Assembly: GCA_015680685.1 (NCBI GenBank)
Contig: MNCI01026491.1
Coordinates: 178,692-242,691, forward strand
DNA from: Gnetum montanum
Taxonomy: Eukaryota > Streptophyta > Gnetopsida > Gnetales > Gnetaceae
Direction: 5' to 3'
DNA: 64,000 nt
Shown here piece by piece: positions 22,306-32,799 of the stretch. How positions within the stretch are numbered: position 1 is the stretch's first letter; every line of letters starts with the position of its first letter. The position numbers and the translations under genes were made by a program. Below the pieces are notes generated by a model. It ran no database searches and was not told where the DNA came from. It saw only the letters and a program-made list of their open reading frames with translations.

Positions 22306-22405
22306 CCGGGTGAAGAGCAAGCAAATCGCACCTGTCAGAGCTATCACTGCAACGTTGATAAGAAAACCTAGGAACAGGGCCACACCGCGCTCCATCAGGG
22401 AATAT
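22290..22405 (-). pseudogene. Possible NRAMP-type metal transporter exon relic
   Basis: The minus-strand translation ERGVALFLGFLINVAVIALTGAIC followed by LLFTR matches from memory the conserved transmembrane segment of plant NRAMP transporters (IES-xAL-xxAFLINVxVISVSGxVC). Codons before it (DCTYSLM) fit the preceding ACRYYLI block, and a GTAAGA donor follows the last codon. Upstream there are in-frame stops, and I find no neighbouring NRAMP exons on either side. NRAMP proteins move divalent metals with protons across membranes. Here it is at most an isolated exon or relic. Confidence 0.45.
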
Positions 22406-23004
22406 GTGCAATCGAATCAGACCAGCTACATTGCACAGTTGGACGTGAAAGCATTACGTGCTTCTTCTTGCAGCGGGGCCAGGCCAATGAATGCCGAGCT
22501 TTGCTGCGATCTGTTTTGCCCATGTACGAGGAGGAAACTTTGCCCAGTTTGGAAGGTGCCAATGCGGAAGGTTCGTGGATCAGGATTGACCACGCCCGCG
22601 GCCCTGAGCGTCTCCTCTGAAATCGACGGTGCAGTCAGTTGCTGGAGGTTTCATTACCAAATGGGATCGCAGCACCACCTGTTATTCACCGGCATTTCCG
22701 TGCAACAACTTTGTCAGTCAACTTACTGAGAGTGGCAGGGATGGCAGGAATGGTCAGGCGGCAGATAGTGGAAACAGAGAAGGTAGCGGTGGCAACTGCT
22801 ACCGATCAAAGTAATTGCAGCGGGAATCTTGGCCAGGATTGAGAGATAGGATGAGAAGTTTCCGCAGGCCTCTCATCACTTGGATGAAGCGGTTTTCTCA
22901 TGCGTGAGACGGGGATTTCGGAATCGCCAATTTAGCCATCGATGCTCACATTTTGCATGGAAGTCTGAAAAAAAATTGCTAATTTAGCCATCACTGCTCA
23001 CAGT
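22406..23004. other. GC-richer spacer and target repeat of Copia-2
   Basis: 22406-22850 is less AT-rich and open in several frames on both strands, none with motifs I recognise. It may be more of the relic gene at 22290. 22929-23004 contains one and a half units of a ~51-base tandem repeat (aatttagccatc...) into which Copia-2 inserted; the array resumes at 40447. Confidence 0.45.
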
Positions 23005-23233
23005 TGACAAAGTATTAAGCACAAATAAAAATAGCAGGCGCAAGAAGCAAAGCCCATATGAGGAGTAACAGAGAAATGTTTTATTCAAGTGCAGATTCAC
23101 TTTGCTAATAGAACACAGAGACAGGATTACATCATGATATCCCATTAAAATAGTTAACAGATTTAACAAAGACTTTAAAATTAACAACTAACAACCCCTA
23201 TTTTAACAAAGACTTTAAAATTAACAACTAACA
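23005..23233 (-). repeat. Copia-2 3' LTR with duplicated start
   Basis: Left end tgacaaagtattaagc, right end ...caactaaca, the inverse of TGTTAG...TTTGTCA. The last ~38 bases plus the polypurine tract occur twice (23162-23199 and 23202-23239), so the LTR ends at either 23193 or 23233. Confidence 0.85.
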
Positions 23234-23271
23234 ACCCCTTAATCTTGACTTGGAAAAACTATCATTCCAAG

Positions 23272-24165
23272 TGATGAGTGGTGAGGCATTCCTATACCCA
23301 ACCATACGAATCACAAAGCATTCAGACATGATTTAGTCGAATTTTGTAGACTTAGTCATTTCTAGTGCACTAGTCATTTAAGAAGTGAATCTAGCCTTAA
23401 GGGCAATCATTGTTTTCCCAATTACACTTCTAACATTCATTGGTATGGTTAAGTGTAATTGAGGCATTCGATTTTCATGATTTTTTATGTTTTATAAATC
23501 GATCCTCAAATATGGATAAAAGTAATTTGATTAACTAATCTAAATTAATTAATTTACTAACATTTAACTAATCATAACATAAGTATTTGTTTTCACTTTC
23601 TGTACACATCATGAACTCACATATCTGCTACTGGGCGACCACGCACTATGCTACTAGGCATATTAAGCAATAACGCTGCTAGGATTACCAAGCGAATATG
23701 TGTTAAGCTCGAAGCTATTGTACTTATGTATTTAATTTATCTAGCTTTATAACCTCATTAACTCAATTGTTAAAAAATATTTGCGAAATAATTAAGAACA
23801 ATTAACAAATAATTGAAAACATTGAATGCATAAATAAAATAACTAATCTATCCAAAGTGCTGCAACGTTTATCAGAAAGCTCATCTTTATTGTCTCACAA
23901 ATTGTCGTGCTTAGGTACAACAATGCTCAAATAAAGATTTGTGCACTCAATGACTCCTACTGCGGGCACTCAAGGAAAAAGTTCTAACTTTTGAATGGAA
24001 AAAATGCAAGAGCTTTGATGCTACTAAAATCTAGATTGCCATAAATGTAGCTGGTAATGTATTTATAGAGGATGGACAAACACTGTGTTGATAGGGCCTT
24101 GTCGAAGCAAGGCGAGATGCATCAATAAGGCCTCATCGATGCAGCCAATCAACAACAACTCATCA
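23272..24165 (-). repeat. Gypsy-2 3' LTR
   Basis: An 894-base LTR with ends TGATGAGT and ...ACTCATCA. It shares the R-U5 structure of the other Gypsy LTRs, but the last ~100 bases (U3) contain AAGGCCTCATCGATGCAGCC instead of GATATC palindromes. It is followed by the purine tract (reverse complement of tacccccacgactg). Confidence 0.92.
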
Positions 24166-24399
24166 TACCCCCACGACTGAAAGAAAACTCGTCCTTGAGT
24201 TTTTTTACAAAATTGCGAAGGTATAGGATTATTGATTGACTTTTCTTCATCAAAACAGTTGATTGACTTTGACGAAAAATGGAGTGCTGGGGTGTACAGA
24301 TCAACACATTACAAAAGTGATAGTGTTCAAGACACAAAATTGAACACCATAACATAATTCTTCAAAAATTAGACAGCACGTTTCTTGATAGTGTAAAGC

Positions 24400-27265
24400 T
24401 TGTTGGAGAAAATCAAACCATCCAAGGCGGTGGTGGTTCATGAGGCTTCAAGGAACCCTCACTAGCTTTATGCACTGGTGATGGTTGAGGTGGTTGTGGT
24501 TGTCTTGCTGTTGCTACAACTTCATGCGGAAGGTGGAAAACATTTAGCAGTGCTTTCATTTTCTCCTGCTTACTTCTAGGATCATGCATCATCTACACAG
24601 CTTTCCCAATGTGGGTTGGAATGGGCACATCCCAAGGACATAGGATCGTTGGAAACAACTCCTTGACATTGACGAACTAAGCAATGAACCATTTGCATTC
24701 AATATCGAATGCTTGCACTATGTTCTTTAGTTTCTGGTAGTCATTTATCTGTCTAGCTAGGTTCTTAGCAATGGATCATTGATCTATGAATTATCCTTTG
24801 AGGACTTCAAGTTCAGCATTTGTAATGTCAAGCTTTTACTTGGTGTCCTTGTGGTGTTTGAACTCAGCCTTGTATAGTAGATACGAGTTAGCCACTTGCT
24901 TTTCCAATTTCGATTGTGGTTGTCCGGCTGTCAGCATTGCCAGGTTTGCATGATGGAGATTGGCAACTCCATATATTCTAACATTTCTTTGATTTGCAAC
25001 TCCTTCAAGTGGATTTCTACTTTGTTATAGGCATCAATCCCATCAATGATGGGCTACCATATCTCTCTTCTTTGTTGGAGTTGCTAGAGGGCTTGATTTA
25101 CTTTTGTCTTTGCCATCTGGATTTATATTTCATGAATTTCCTTTTACAAACCAACCTGGCCCTTGTAGTGATTTTTCATTCTCTCAAATTTGAGAGCTTC
25201 GTTCTTTCAAGTGACAATGTCAATGGTAGACTTTTGTCACAAGGTGTGTACCTCCTCCATTGACAGATTGTGATTTTCTATGGTCAATTTCCCCAAGTCA
25301 ATATTTACCTTGGCAAGTTGCTCCTACTATTGATGAATGAACTCTTGCATTTGATCTTTGCACATCAACATTTCACAGGTGATGATTTTGTGTGGTCAAT
25401 GCTTTATTCTCTTGGTGCATCTGATTCAAGTTCTTTTGATTGAGTGCATTTCAGCTTTTATCACGAACTATTTAAAGATGACGATTACTACTTCCTCCTC
25501 AGCCTTTTGAAATCATTCTTGAAGCTATTTGATAGCTTCATCTCTTATCATTGCTGGGTTGAGGATTACTTGTTCTGCAAGTCGAGCATGAAGCTTAGCA
25601 ACCTTTAGGGCCAAGGATTGATTTTGCTCTTGGGCCATTTCTAGTTGCCCTTCTAAGATGATGTATCTGTCCCTTGCATTCAGTAGCTCTAATTGGGTTG
25701 CGGTGATGTTCTCTGGGAGATCAAAGATGTCCAGAGTTGGTTGGCCAATTCCTACTAGTTGTTGCAACAACTTTTTGTGTTTGGTTGCATTCAATTTTTT
25801 GCTGATTGTGCCTGCGGACATCTACATGTCTTGGAATGCAGATACATCTAATACAAATGCCATAGATGCATTCAGTGCTTCAACTACATGGTTAGCTACC
25901 ACTTCTATCGCTATCTCTTGCCCTTGGTGCTACATCACCAAGACAGTTGCCTCTTTACCTTTCTTACCTCATTGAGAAAGTGCTGGAATTCCTAGAGATT
26001 TCTAGGAATAGACGTTGTGTTGCTAGTGAGATTGTCACACCTCAAGTATTGGGATTCAACCTTGAAGGTAGCTTCATTCTTTGGGCAGAGAAAATGGGAC
26101 CACCCCTCTCCATCTAACTAACTATTCAGGCCACTTCATTAAGGTGACTCATCATTAGCTGATACATAGATGGATCCATCCCACTCGTTTTTGCTTTTTT
26201 CTCTTATTCACTCAAGAGTTGTTCCTGGATTTGATGTAGATGCTTAAGAATTATGCAGGCCTTCGGTGTTGTCTCCTAAGTGGGTGATGGTGGTGGAAAC
26301 TCCTCTTCTTGAGTGGTTATTGATGTCTTATGCTTCATGATTTTCTCCCATGAGGCCAAGGGATCATGCCTAAGAGTATCATTAGAATAGCAAACCATGC
26401 ATGCCCTTTTGCAAAATTTTCTGATAAGGCATGGAAAGGGTAGGGTATTCCTTCTATGTTCATTCTCCTTAAAGTGCTTCTTGATCTTCAAATAAATTAG
26501 CTATGGAAGGTTAACGAGAAATTTCCCTCTTAGAGTAGTGCATACTTGGGTGGAGAAAGTAGTCACTTTGCTTGGCCTCACCATTGGATTGAGGTGATAG
26601 GTTGCAATCTTGAAATAAATCTATTCTGCCAGTGTGATCACACCATACTCCTTATACTCAACCCCATAACATTGCTAGGTCCATTCCCTTTTTGCCTTAA
26701 GATCATCTTTTGTTGATATTTTTGCCAACTATGTTTTACTATCTGGTAACCCCAGTGCTTGTGCAATAGCCTTCGTTGAGTAGGACACTTGAATGTCCTT
26801 GATTTTTACAACAGACCTTAGCCTTTGACTATTCTAGAAGAGATAGGTCTCTTTAATGTACCATTCCCTCCTGGACGTAATGACTAGCCACATGGGAGAG
26901 GTTTGCAATTGTGTCTTGATGTCCTCTAGATCTTTTTCTAAAAATGGCTTAAAGTTTATCTCTTGAAGAATTGATCTTTGAATTTCTCAGGACTTGATGA
27001 TGTCTAAGTAGGCTTCAGTCAGAGTGACCTCAAGCCTTGGCACGAGTCTAGGCACTTCTCCTCATTGGGATTGTTTGATAGGCACTTCTTCCTTTGGAAT
27101 CTGTTGAACAAATTCCACTTCGGGTTCCTCACGAAGAGGTTCAGTTGCATGGGTCACCTTTTGTTATTCTTGGCCTTGTTCCTGTTGGCCCCTTTCAGCT
27201 CTGGGTTGTTTCTCCCATGGTTGTAAGGGTTCTCCTTCCTGTAGATGCTTTTATTTAGGTGCCAT
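24400..27265 (-). pseudogene. Gypsy-2 third ORF: transposon-type domain plus coiled coil
   Basis: The frame opens at the ATG at 27265 (MAPK) and can be followed with stops and at least one frameshift to about 24400. About residues 170-340 resemble, from memory, the 'putative plant transposon protein' domain: STKAIAQALGLPD, then YHLNPMVRPSKVTTFSTQ, then LPFPCLIRKFCKRA. Downstream, 25525-25821 (QLELLNARDRYIILEGQLEM) and further frames to about 24950 are Leu/Glu/Lys/Gln-rich with heptad-like spacing and predict a long coiled coil. No membrane segment or signal peptide is visible, so it is not an obvious envelope-like protein. It occupies the position of the env-like ORF of Athila. Gypsy-1, -3 and (as far as seen) -4 lack it. 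Confidence 0.65.
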
Positions 27266-29380
27266 CTATAATCATAATAAGGCCATGGATTAATAATCAT
27301 TATAGAACCTTCAAATAATTAGGATACCTTAACTCTTTGAGGGTAGTTACACTTGGCTAAGTTGTGATTATAGCTAATTTAATTAACTCAATTGTTAATT
27401 TTATTTATGCATTACCATTGATAAACTATTTTGGAGGTTGTTGGAAGGGTTAACTATCAAAAGAGTTGATATTTTTATGTTGTTAATGTTAGTAACCCTT
27501 GGGGGGAGTTAGAAAATTTTTTGAAAAATTCATCGCAAACCTTAAGGTTTGTGGCCCCCACGATAAAGATCTTACCTTCGGTAAGTGCAGAATTATAAAA
27601 TGGTGTGATTTGAACAAACGGTTTAAAAGTTATGGGCTTTGAAAAGTTACAAAAATTCCCTATGTGTTATGAGAAAATTGCAAAAAAGTCCAAAGTGTTT
27701 GGTGGTATATATAGTATTTTTGCACTACATTGACAAGGCCTCATCAATGCAACTATTGACCACCATTGACTTTGGTCAAACTTTCAAAATACAAGGAATT
27801 TTTCGATGAAATTGGGGTCAAATGAATGCTTATAAGACCAAGAATAGTATGAAATCATTAGAAGAGGGTATTGAAGTTCATAAATTTGAAAAAATGAAAA
27901 AAAATTGATTTAATAGATGAATGCAATAAAAGATTAAGGAGTACTGAGCAGTTTCCACGATGGAAAATACAAAATATAGGATTGTAGCGATGTCAAAGGT
28001 AAAGAACCTTAACTAGTCAAGCCAAAAGCTATGCAATCGGGTCCTCCCCATAGTAGGCTCATGCCCTTTTTACCCTTGCATAACCTCAACTAAGGGGTTT
28101 GTGGACCCCATAGTCAATTTAATGATCATGACAAGTTAAGGACCAACTTGAAAGAATCCACTGAGGAATCCTAACACATCAGACTAAGACATAGAGCATA
28201 ACATAGAACCCAGTAGTCAAGTGAATTATGGTAGAATGGATGGATGATAGAGAACGTGGAATGGAGTTCCAAATTGAGGTCATAGAAAGTCCCTTATGGA
28301 ATTTGTGGTTAAAATGATCTAAGAGGTTCCATCCTCAGTCCAGACCAAAACCATTTGCTTTTAGTGACTTTGCATTGCCACTCTAAGACTCTTCACAAAA
28401 CAACCACCATTCCACAATGAGAATAGAGGGGAGTAGGAAGTGAGGGAGAGAGAGAGGGCCTTAGTTAGAGAAAACCTTTAGGCATAGGTGCATTTTTTTC
28501 AAGTTCCATAACTAGTGCTTATAGCCCTTTTATTTGTCTAAGGGGTGTGCTTTGAATTCCCATAGTTTTTTTTGTTTTTTCGAAATGGGAACCACAACAT
28601 GCAAGGACTTATTTGTGTCGAAGGGGTGTGCTTTGAATTCCCATCATTTTTTATTTTTTTTTTTTTTTTTGAATGATGGGAACCACACCATGCAATGATG
28701 TTATTTTGACTTCCTTCAGTGGGTGGTATGGAACGGTAATAAGTTTACAAAAAACACTCAAGAACTCAAGAAAGAAGAAGAGTACAAAGAGTATTGAGTC
28801 CCCTTGAAGTCACACCCTTTACAAACCTTTGGATCCTTCTTGATTCAAAACTACCAAGGTCATCGATTGATTAAAATTTTCTTTAAGACAAAGAAAACTA
28901 TAGAGTTCATTGGATGGGTGGATGATGTGGACTCACTACCTGTTCCATGAAAAATAAACCATGTCAAAGTCATCAAACATTGGAATTGAAAAATAGAAAC
29001 CAGACATCGACAATCACACATTAAGCACAAATCATCTTTAGTAAACAACAATAGCAGCATTGTGTCCTATGATAATAAAGTAGATTTATTAGCAAAAATG
29101 AGAGAATACCACACTTAAAAAAAAGGAAACAAAATAAAGTAAAATAGATAAGAAAGTATAAAATAATTAAGAAAGTTAAAAGGTACTAAAAATGGTATAA
29201 AATTTGAAAATAAAAAATTTGTAAAATCAAAAATGTGAAAAAAAAGGTAAAAAAAAAAAACTAAGAGGCCATGATAATGATTAGCATGAATGACCATCTC
29301 TCCCACAACTGAGTTGGAGGGAGGAGATTCGAAAAACAGAACGTGTTGTCCATTTGTTGAGATGATAGTTACACTAGCTA
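27266..29380 (-). mobile_element. Gypsy-2 post-pol spacer with duplicated hairpin
   Basis: Non-coding. It contains the conserved cggtcctccccatagtaggc-type block near 28040 and two copies of the hairpin unit that starts AAGGGGTGTGCTTTGAATTC (about 28537-28609 and 28620-28700). The second has a perfect CCCATCATT/AATGATGGG stem around a T-rich (A-rich in element sense) loop. Short frames here are AT-rich noise. Confidence 0.7.
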
Positions 29381-30615
29381 GTCTTGGTTCTAAGAAAGGT
29401 TTGACTTGTTGGATATTGACTAACTACTTTTTATTTGGGCTATCAGGTTTTTAAATTATCATGGCCCAAAATGGAAAGGTTTGATCAATTATATAAGGTC
29501 CCTTCCACAATGTTTGGAATTTTGTCTTTTGGGGTACATGTGTGGGGTTTTAGTAAAGAACCTTATCTCCGAGTTGAAGTTTTAGTTTCTTGATTCTAAA
29601 GTCATGACATTGCTTACTAAATGCCTTGTTCACCTCATTCAAGGATAGGGCCACTAAGCGATTTTCGTTTAGCATGTTTAAATTAATCAATCTTTCCTTT
29701 TGTGCTAAACTTAGGTCAAGGTTTAGATCACAGGCCGTTGAGAGTGTATGGAGCTTGGATTGAATTGGAAGCGTTGGAAGTTTTTCATACACTAACTCAA
29801 AGGGGGAATATCCAATAGGAAGTTTCCAAGTTGAACGATAAGCTCAGAGAGCATTATTAAGTTTTATCCTCCAATCCTTCCTATATTTATTAATGGTTCA
29901 CATTAGTATTTTTGTAATCTCCTAGTTGGTTACCTCTACTTGACTATTGGCTTGGGGGGTGGTAAGGTGTTGTTAATTTATGTTCTACCCCTAAGTGTTG
30001 CATTAATTTTCTAAATGTGGCACATGTGAAATGAGTTCCATTATCAAAAATTAGTGAATGCAGCACCCCAAACCTATTCATGATATCTTGTTCTATAAAT
30101 TTGGTAGTAGTGGATGATGTACAATCAGTAATAGCTGCTGCTTCTACCCATTTTGTGCAGTAGTTAATTGCTACTATAATATATGCTTTCTCGTTAGACA
30201 TGGGTGTGATGGGACCCATGAAGTCAACCACCCATATATCAAAAGGTTCTAGTGGTTGAATCCACTGTTGAGGACCTTCCATGCGAGTGGTCGTCCCTTC
30301 GTCATATTGATAATGTTCACAAGACTCAACGAATTGGTGGGCATCCCTGAAGATTGTGGTCCAATAGTATCCTGCCATTAGGATTTTTATGGCCATGCAT
30401 CTTCCTACATAATGGCCTCTGCAAGACCCTTCATGAGCATCCTGGAGAACATGTAGTTGATCTTCATCAAGGACATACCAATGGATTAAGCCATCAGCAC
30501 ACACCTTGTAAAGGTGTTCATTAATTTTCATGAAGTATTTGGCCCAATGAAGAAATTGCTGCTTTTTCCTAAAATCCAAGTCTTGTGACATCTCTTGAGT
30601 GAGAAGATATGTGAG
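29381..30615 (-). pseudogene. Gypsy-2 integrase
   Basis: From the zinc-binding region (LHVLQDAHEGSCRGHYVGRC, then CEHY) through the catalytic core with WVVDFMGP (first Asp, about 30220), FDNGTHF (second Asp, about 30040) and the LTTPYHPPSQ block preceding the third acidic residue at about 29950, where the frame breaks. The C-terminal part continues at 29550-29792 (LGDKVLY). The core is open for 215 codons, the longest intact pol segment here, but the protein is not whole. Confidence 0.88.
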
Positions 30616-32000
30616 GATGCCATTATACCATGCTTTTTCAGGTGTTTGTTCACTTATTGCTCCAGTAAAGAGGAGTTCATCTAGAAACTGATTAGAGAGC
30701 AGGCTCTCCTCCTTTTATTATCCCGTCTTAAGCAAGAGAGGTGGTCAACAACCACATTCTTGATCCCTTTTCAATCTACCATAGTAAGATCAAATTCCTA
30801 TAAGATCACAAGCCATTGTATAACACGAGGGCTCATTGTTGGCTTATTCATAAGGAAGTGAATTGCATTGTGGTCCATATGTAAAAACACCTTAGAACCT
30901 AGCACATAATGCCTAAACTTTTCTAATGCATACACCACTACTAGTAATTATTTCTCCATGATGGTGTAATTCAACTGTGCCCCCACAATGCTTCTATTTG
31001 CCCAGTGAATATAATATGGATGTTTCTTATTGTCCAACTACATGACACTACTCCCAAAGGATAGTTAGATGCGTCTGTTATGATATGGAATGGTTTGGAC
31101 CAATCTAGTGCTTGTAGGATTGGGTTTTCTATGAGTTTCTCCTTTAATTGTTGGAATGCATGTTCACATTCCATAGTCCAAATGAAAGGTGGATCCTTCT
31201 TTGTAAGTTCTACTAATAGCTTTGCAATCTTAGAGAAATTCTCAATAAATCGTAGGTAGTAACCAGTGTGTCCAAGGAATGATTGAACATCTTTAATGGT
31301 CTTTGGTTGGTGCATTATTCTTTATATGACCCTTATCTTTTTTGGGTCTACCTTAATCCCGTTCTATGAAATTCGATGTCCTAACACAATGCCTTATTGA
31401 ACCATGAGATGGATCTTTTTCCAGTTGAGTTGTAGGTTTGTCTCTACACATCTCTTTAGTACTTACTCAAGTTGGTCCAAGGCTTGGTCAAATGTAACTC
31501 AATAGGTGGAGAAGTCATCCATGAAGACTTTAACACCACTATCGATTTTTTGTTGAAAGATACTCAAGACCAAGCGTTGAAATGTTGTAGGGGCATTGCA
31601 TAGGCCAAATGGCATCTTACAGTATGCAAAAGTCCCCCAGGGACTCGTGAATGTTGTCTTGGCTTAGTCTTCTGGTGCGATTTGGATTTGGTTATAGCCA
31701 TTATAACCATCCAAGAAACTATAATAATAATGCCCAAATATGGTATCTAACACTTGATCTATAAATAACAAAGTAAAATGATCCTTAAATGTTGCCATAT
31801 TTAACAACCTAAAGTCGATGCAAACCCACCATGCTAGCATATCCTTGGATCGATTTCTGTTAGCTTTGGATATGACCAAGAAAAAGCTGTTGACCATTTA
31901 TTCACCACTTTCAACAACTTTTCTTTTTGTTCAGGAGTAATTTTGGCATTAACGATGACTAGTTTACCATTCTTTAAAAATGCATACTTCATATTGGCTA
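30616..32000 (-). pseudogene. Gypsy-2 reverse transcriptase and RNase H
   Basis: RT blocks: VCIDFRLLNMATFKDHF (about 31800), YSFLDGYNGYNQIQIAP (about 31690), catalytic FMDDFSTY-type motif at about 31513-31530, then HQPKTIKDVQSFLGHTGYYL (about 31260-31312) of the connection domain. RNase H follows, with HTDHN-like sequence degraded. Interrupted by stops at several points. Confidence 0.88.
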
Positions 32001-32199
32001 GTAAAGTTTTTAGTTCTAAGGGCTCCTACTTGAAGTGATCAAGGATCTCTAACTCTCCCCAACAGGTATCATCATCTTCATTAGAGAGTTGGGAATGAAC
32101 TTATTCAATTTTTTCCATGCCTTCAACATATGCACATGTTAGAATCTTTGTTGGCTCCATGCATATTGTGCTACTATTTGAATTAGCTATCAGCCATTG

Positions 32200-32760
32200 G
32201 GTACCCTCTTGCTTTGTGGCTACTGCATACAGGCACTATTGAATATTATTTTTTTACACACACTGATTGCATACCTTAATGTATGTGCTTTTGATTGACC
32301 AAATATTTTGCATGCAATTGCACCTATTACCACTATATGCGATGCATGGAATACGCTTCTTCTCAATTTTTCCTAGCTCATTTTCTTTAGATATTTCTAA
32401 AGATAGGTCCCTTATTCTCATTTGTGCATCGACCGTGCTTAACCAAGCCCTTCCCATAATGATGGGAAAGTCACTTTTGCAATTGTCCACCTTGATTACT
32501 AGAGAATTAGTAGGATAGGACCACTCACAGACTGTGGTTACAATGTCCTCTACTAATCCCAAAGAGACAGTAATCGACTGATCTACTAATTCTAAATGGA
32601 TGTTTCTCTTCTTAAGAGGTGGTAAGTTCTAGGCCTTGTACATATCATGGGAGATGAGGTTAACTCCAGAACTAGAGTTATGAAAAGCTTTACATGAATC
32701 TTGTCCAGCAATCTATAAATAGATGAGTGACTTCCTAGATTAGATCTTTTTATAGGAAGA
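32200..32760 (-). pseudogene. Gypsy-2 aspartic protease region
   Basis: Retropepsin-like region. The active-site block near 32660-32700 is damaged (reading HNSSSGVNLIS-like where Gypsy-3 has LLDSGSGVNLIS), so the catalytic Asp is lost. The flap/GRAWLSTVDAQ segment at about 32440-32480 is readable in the 32254-32562 frame. Confidence 0.75.
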
Positions 32761-32799
32761 TTGCCAACCTTAATCCTATTAGAAATAGCTTGAGTAGCA

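Noticed and set aside
22310-22729. 139-codon plus-strand frame as a gene
   Set aside because: It is antisense to the better-supported NRAMP-like exon, has no recognisable domain, and the region is open in several frames because it is less AT-rich.
24994-25263. Plus-strand 89-codon hydrophobic frame
   Set aside because: Antisense to the coiled-coil part of the Gypsy-2 third ORF.
29115-29306. Phe-rich minus-strand frame as a membrane protein
   Set aside because: Low-complexity A/T-rich spacer of Gypsy-2; composition alone gives Phe/Leu/Ile runs. The same applies to 47897-48206.
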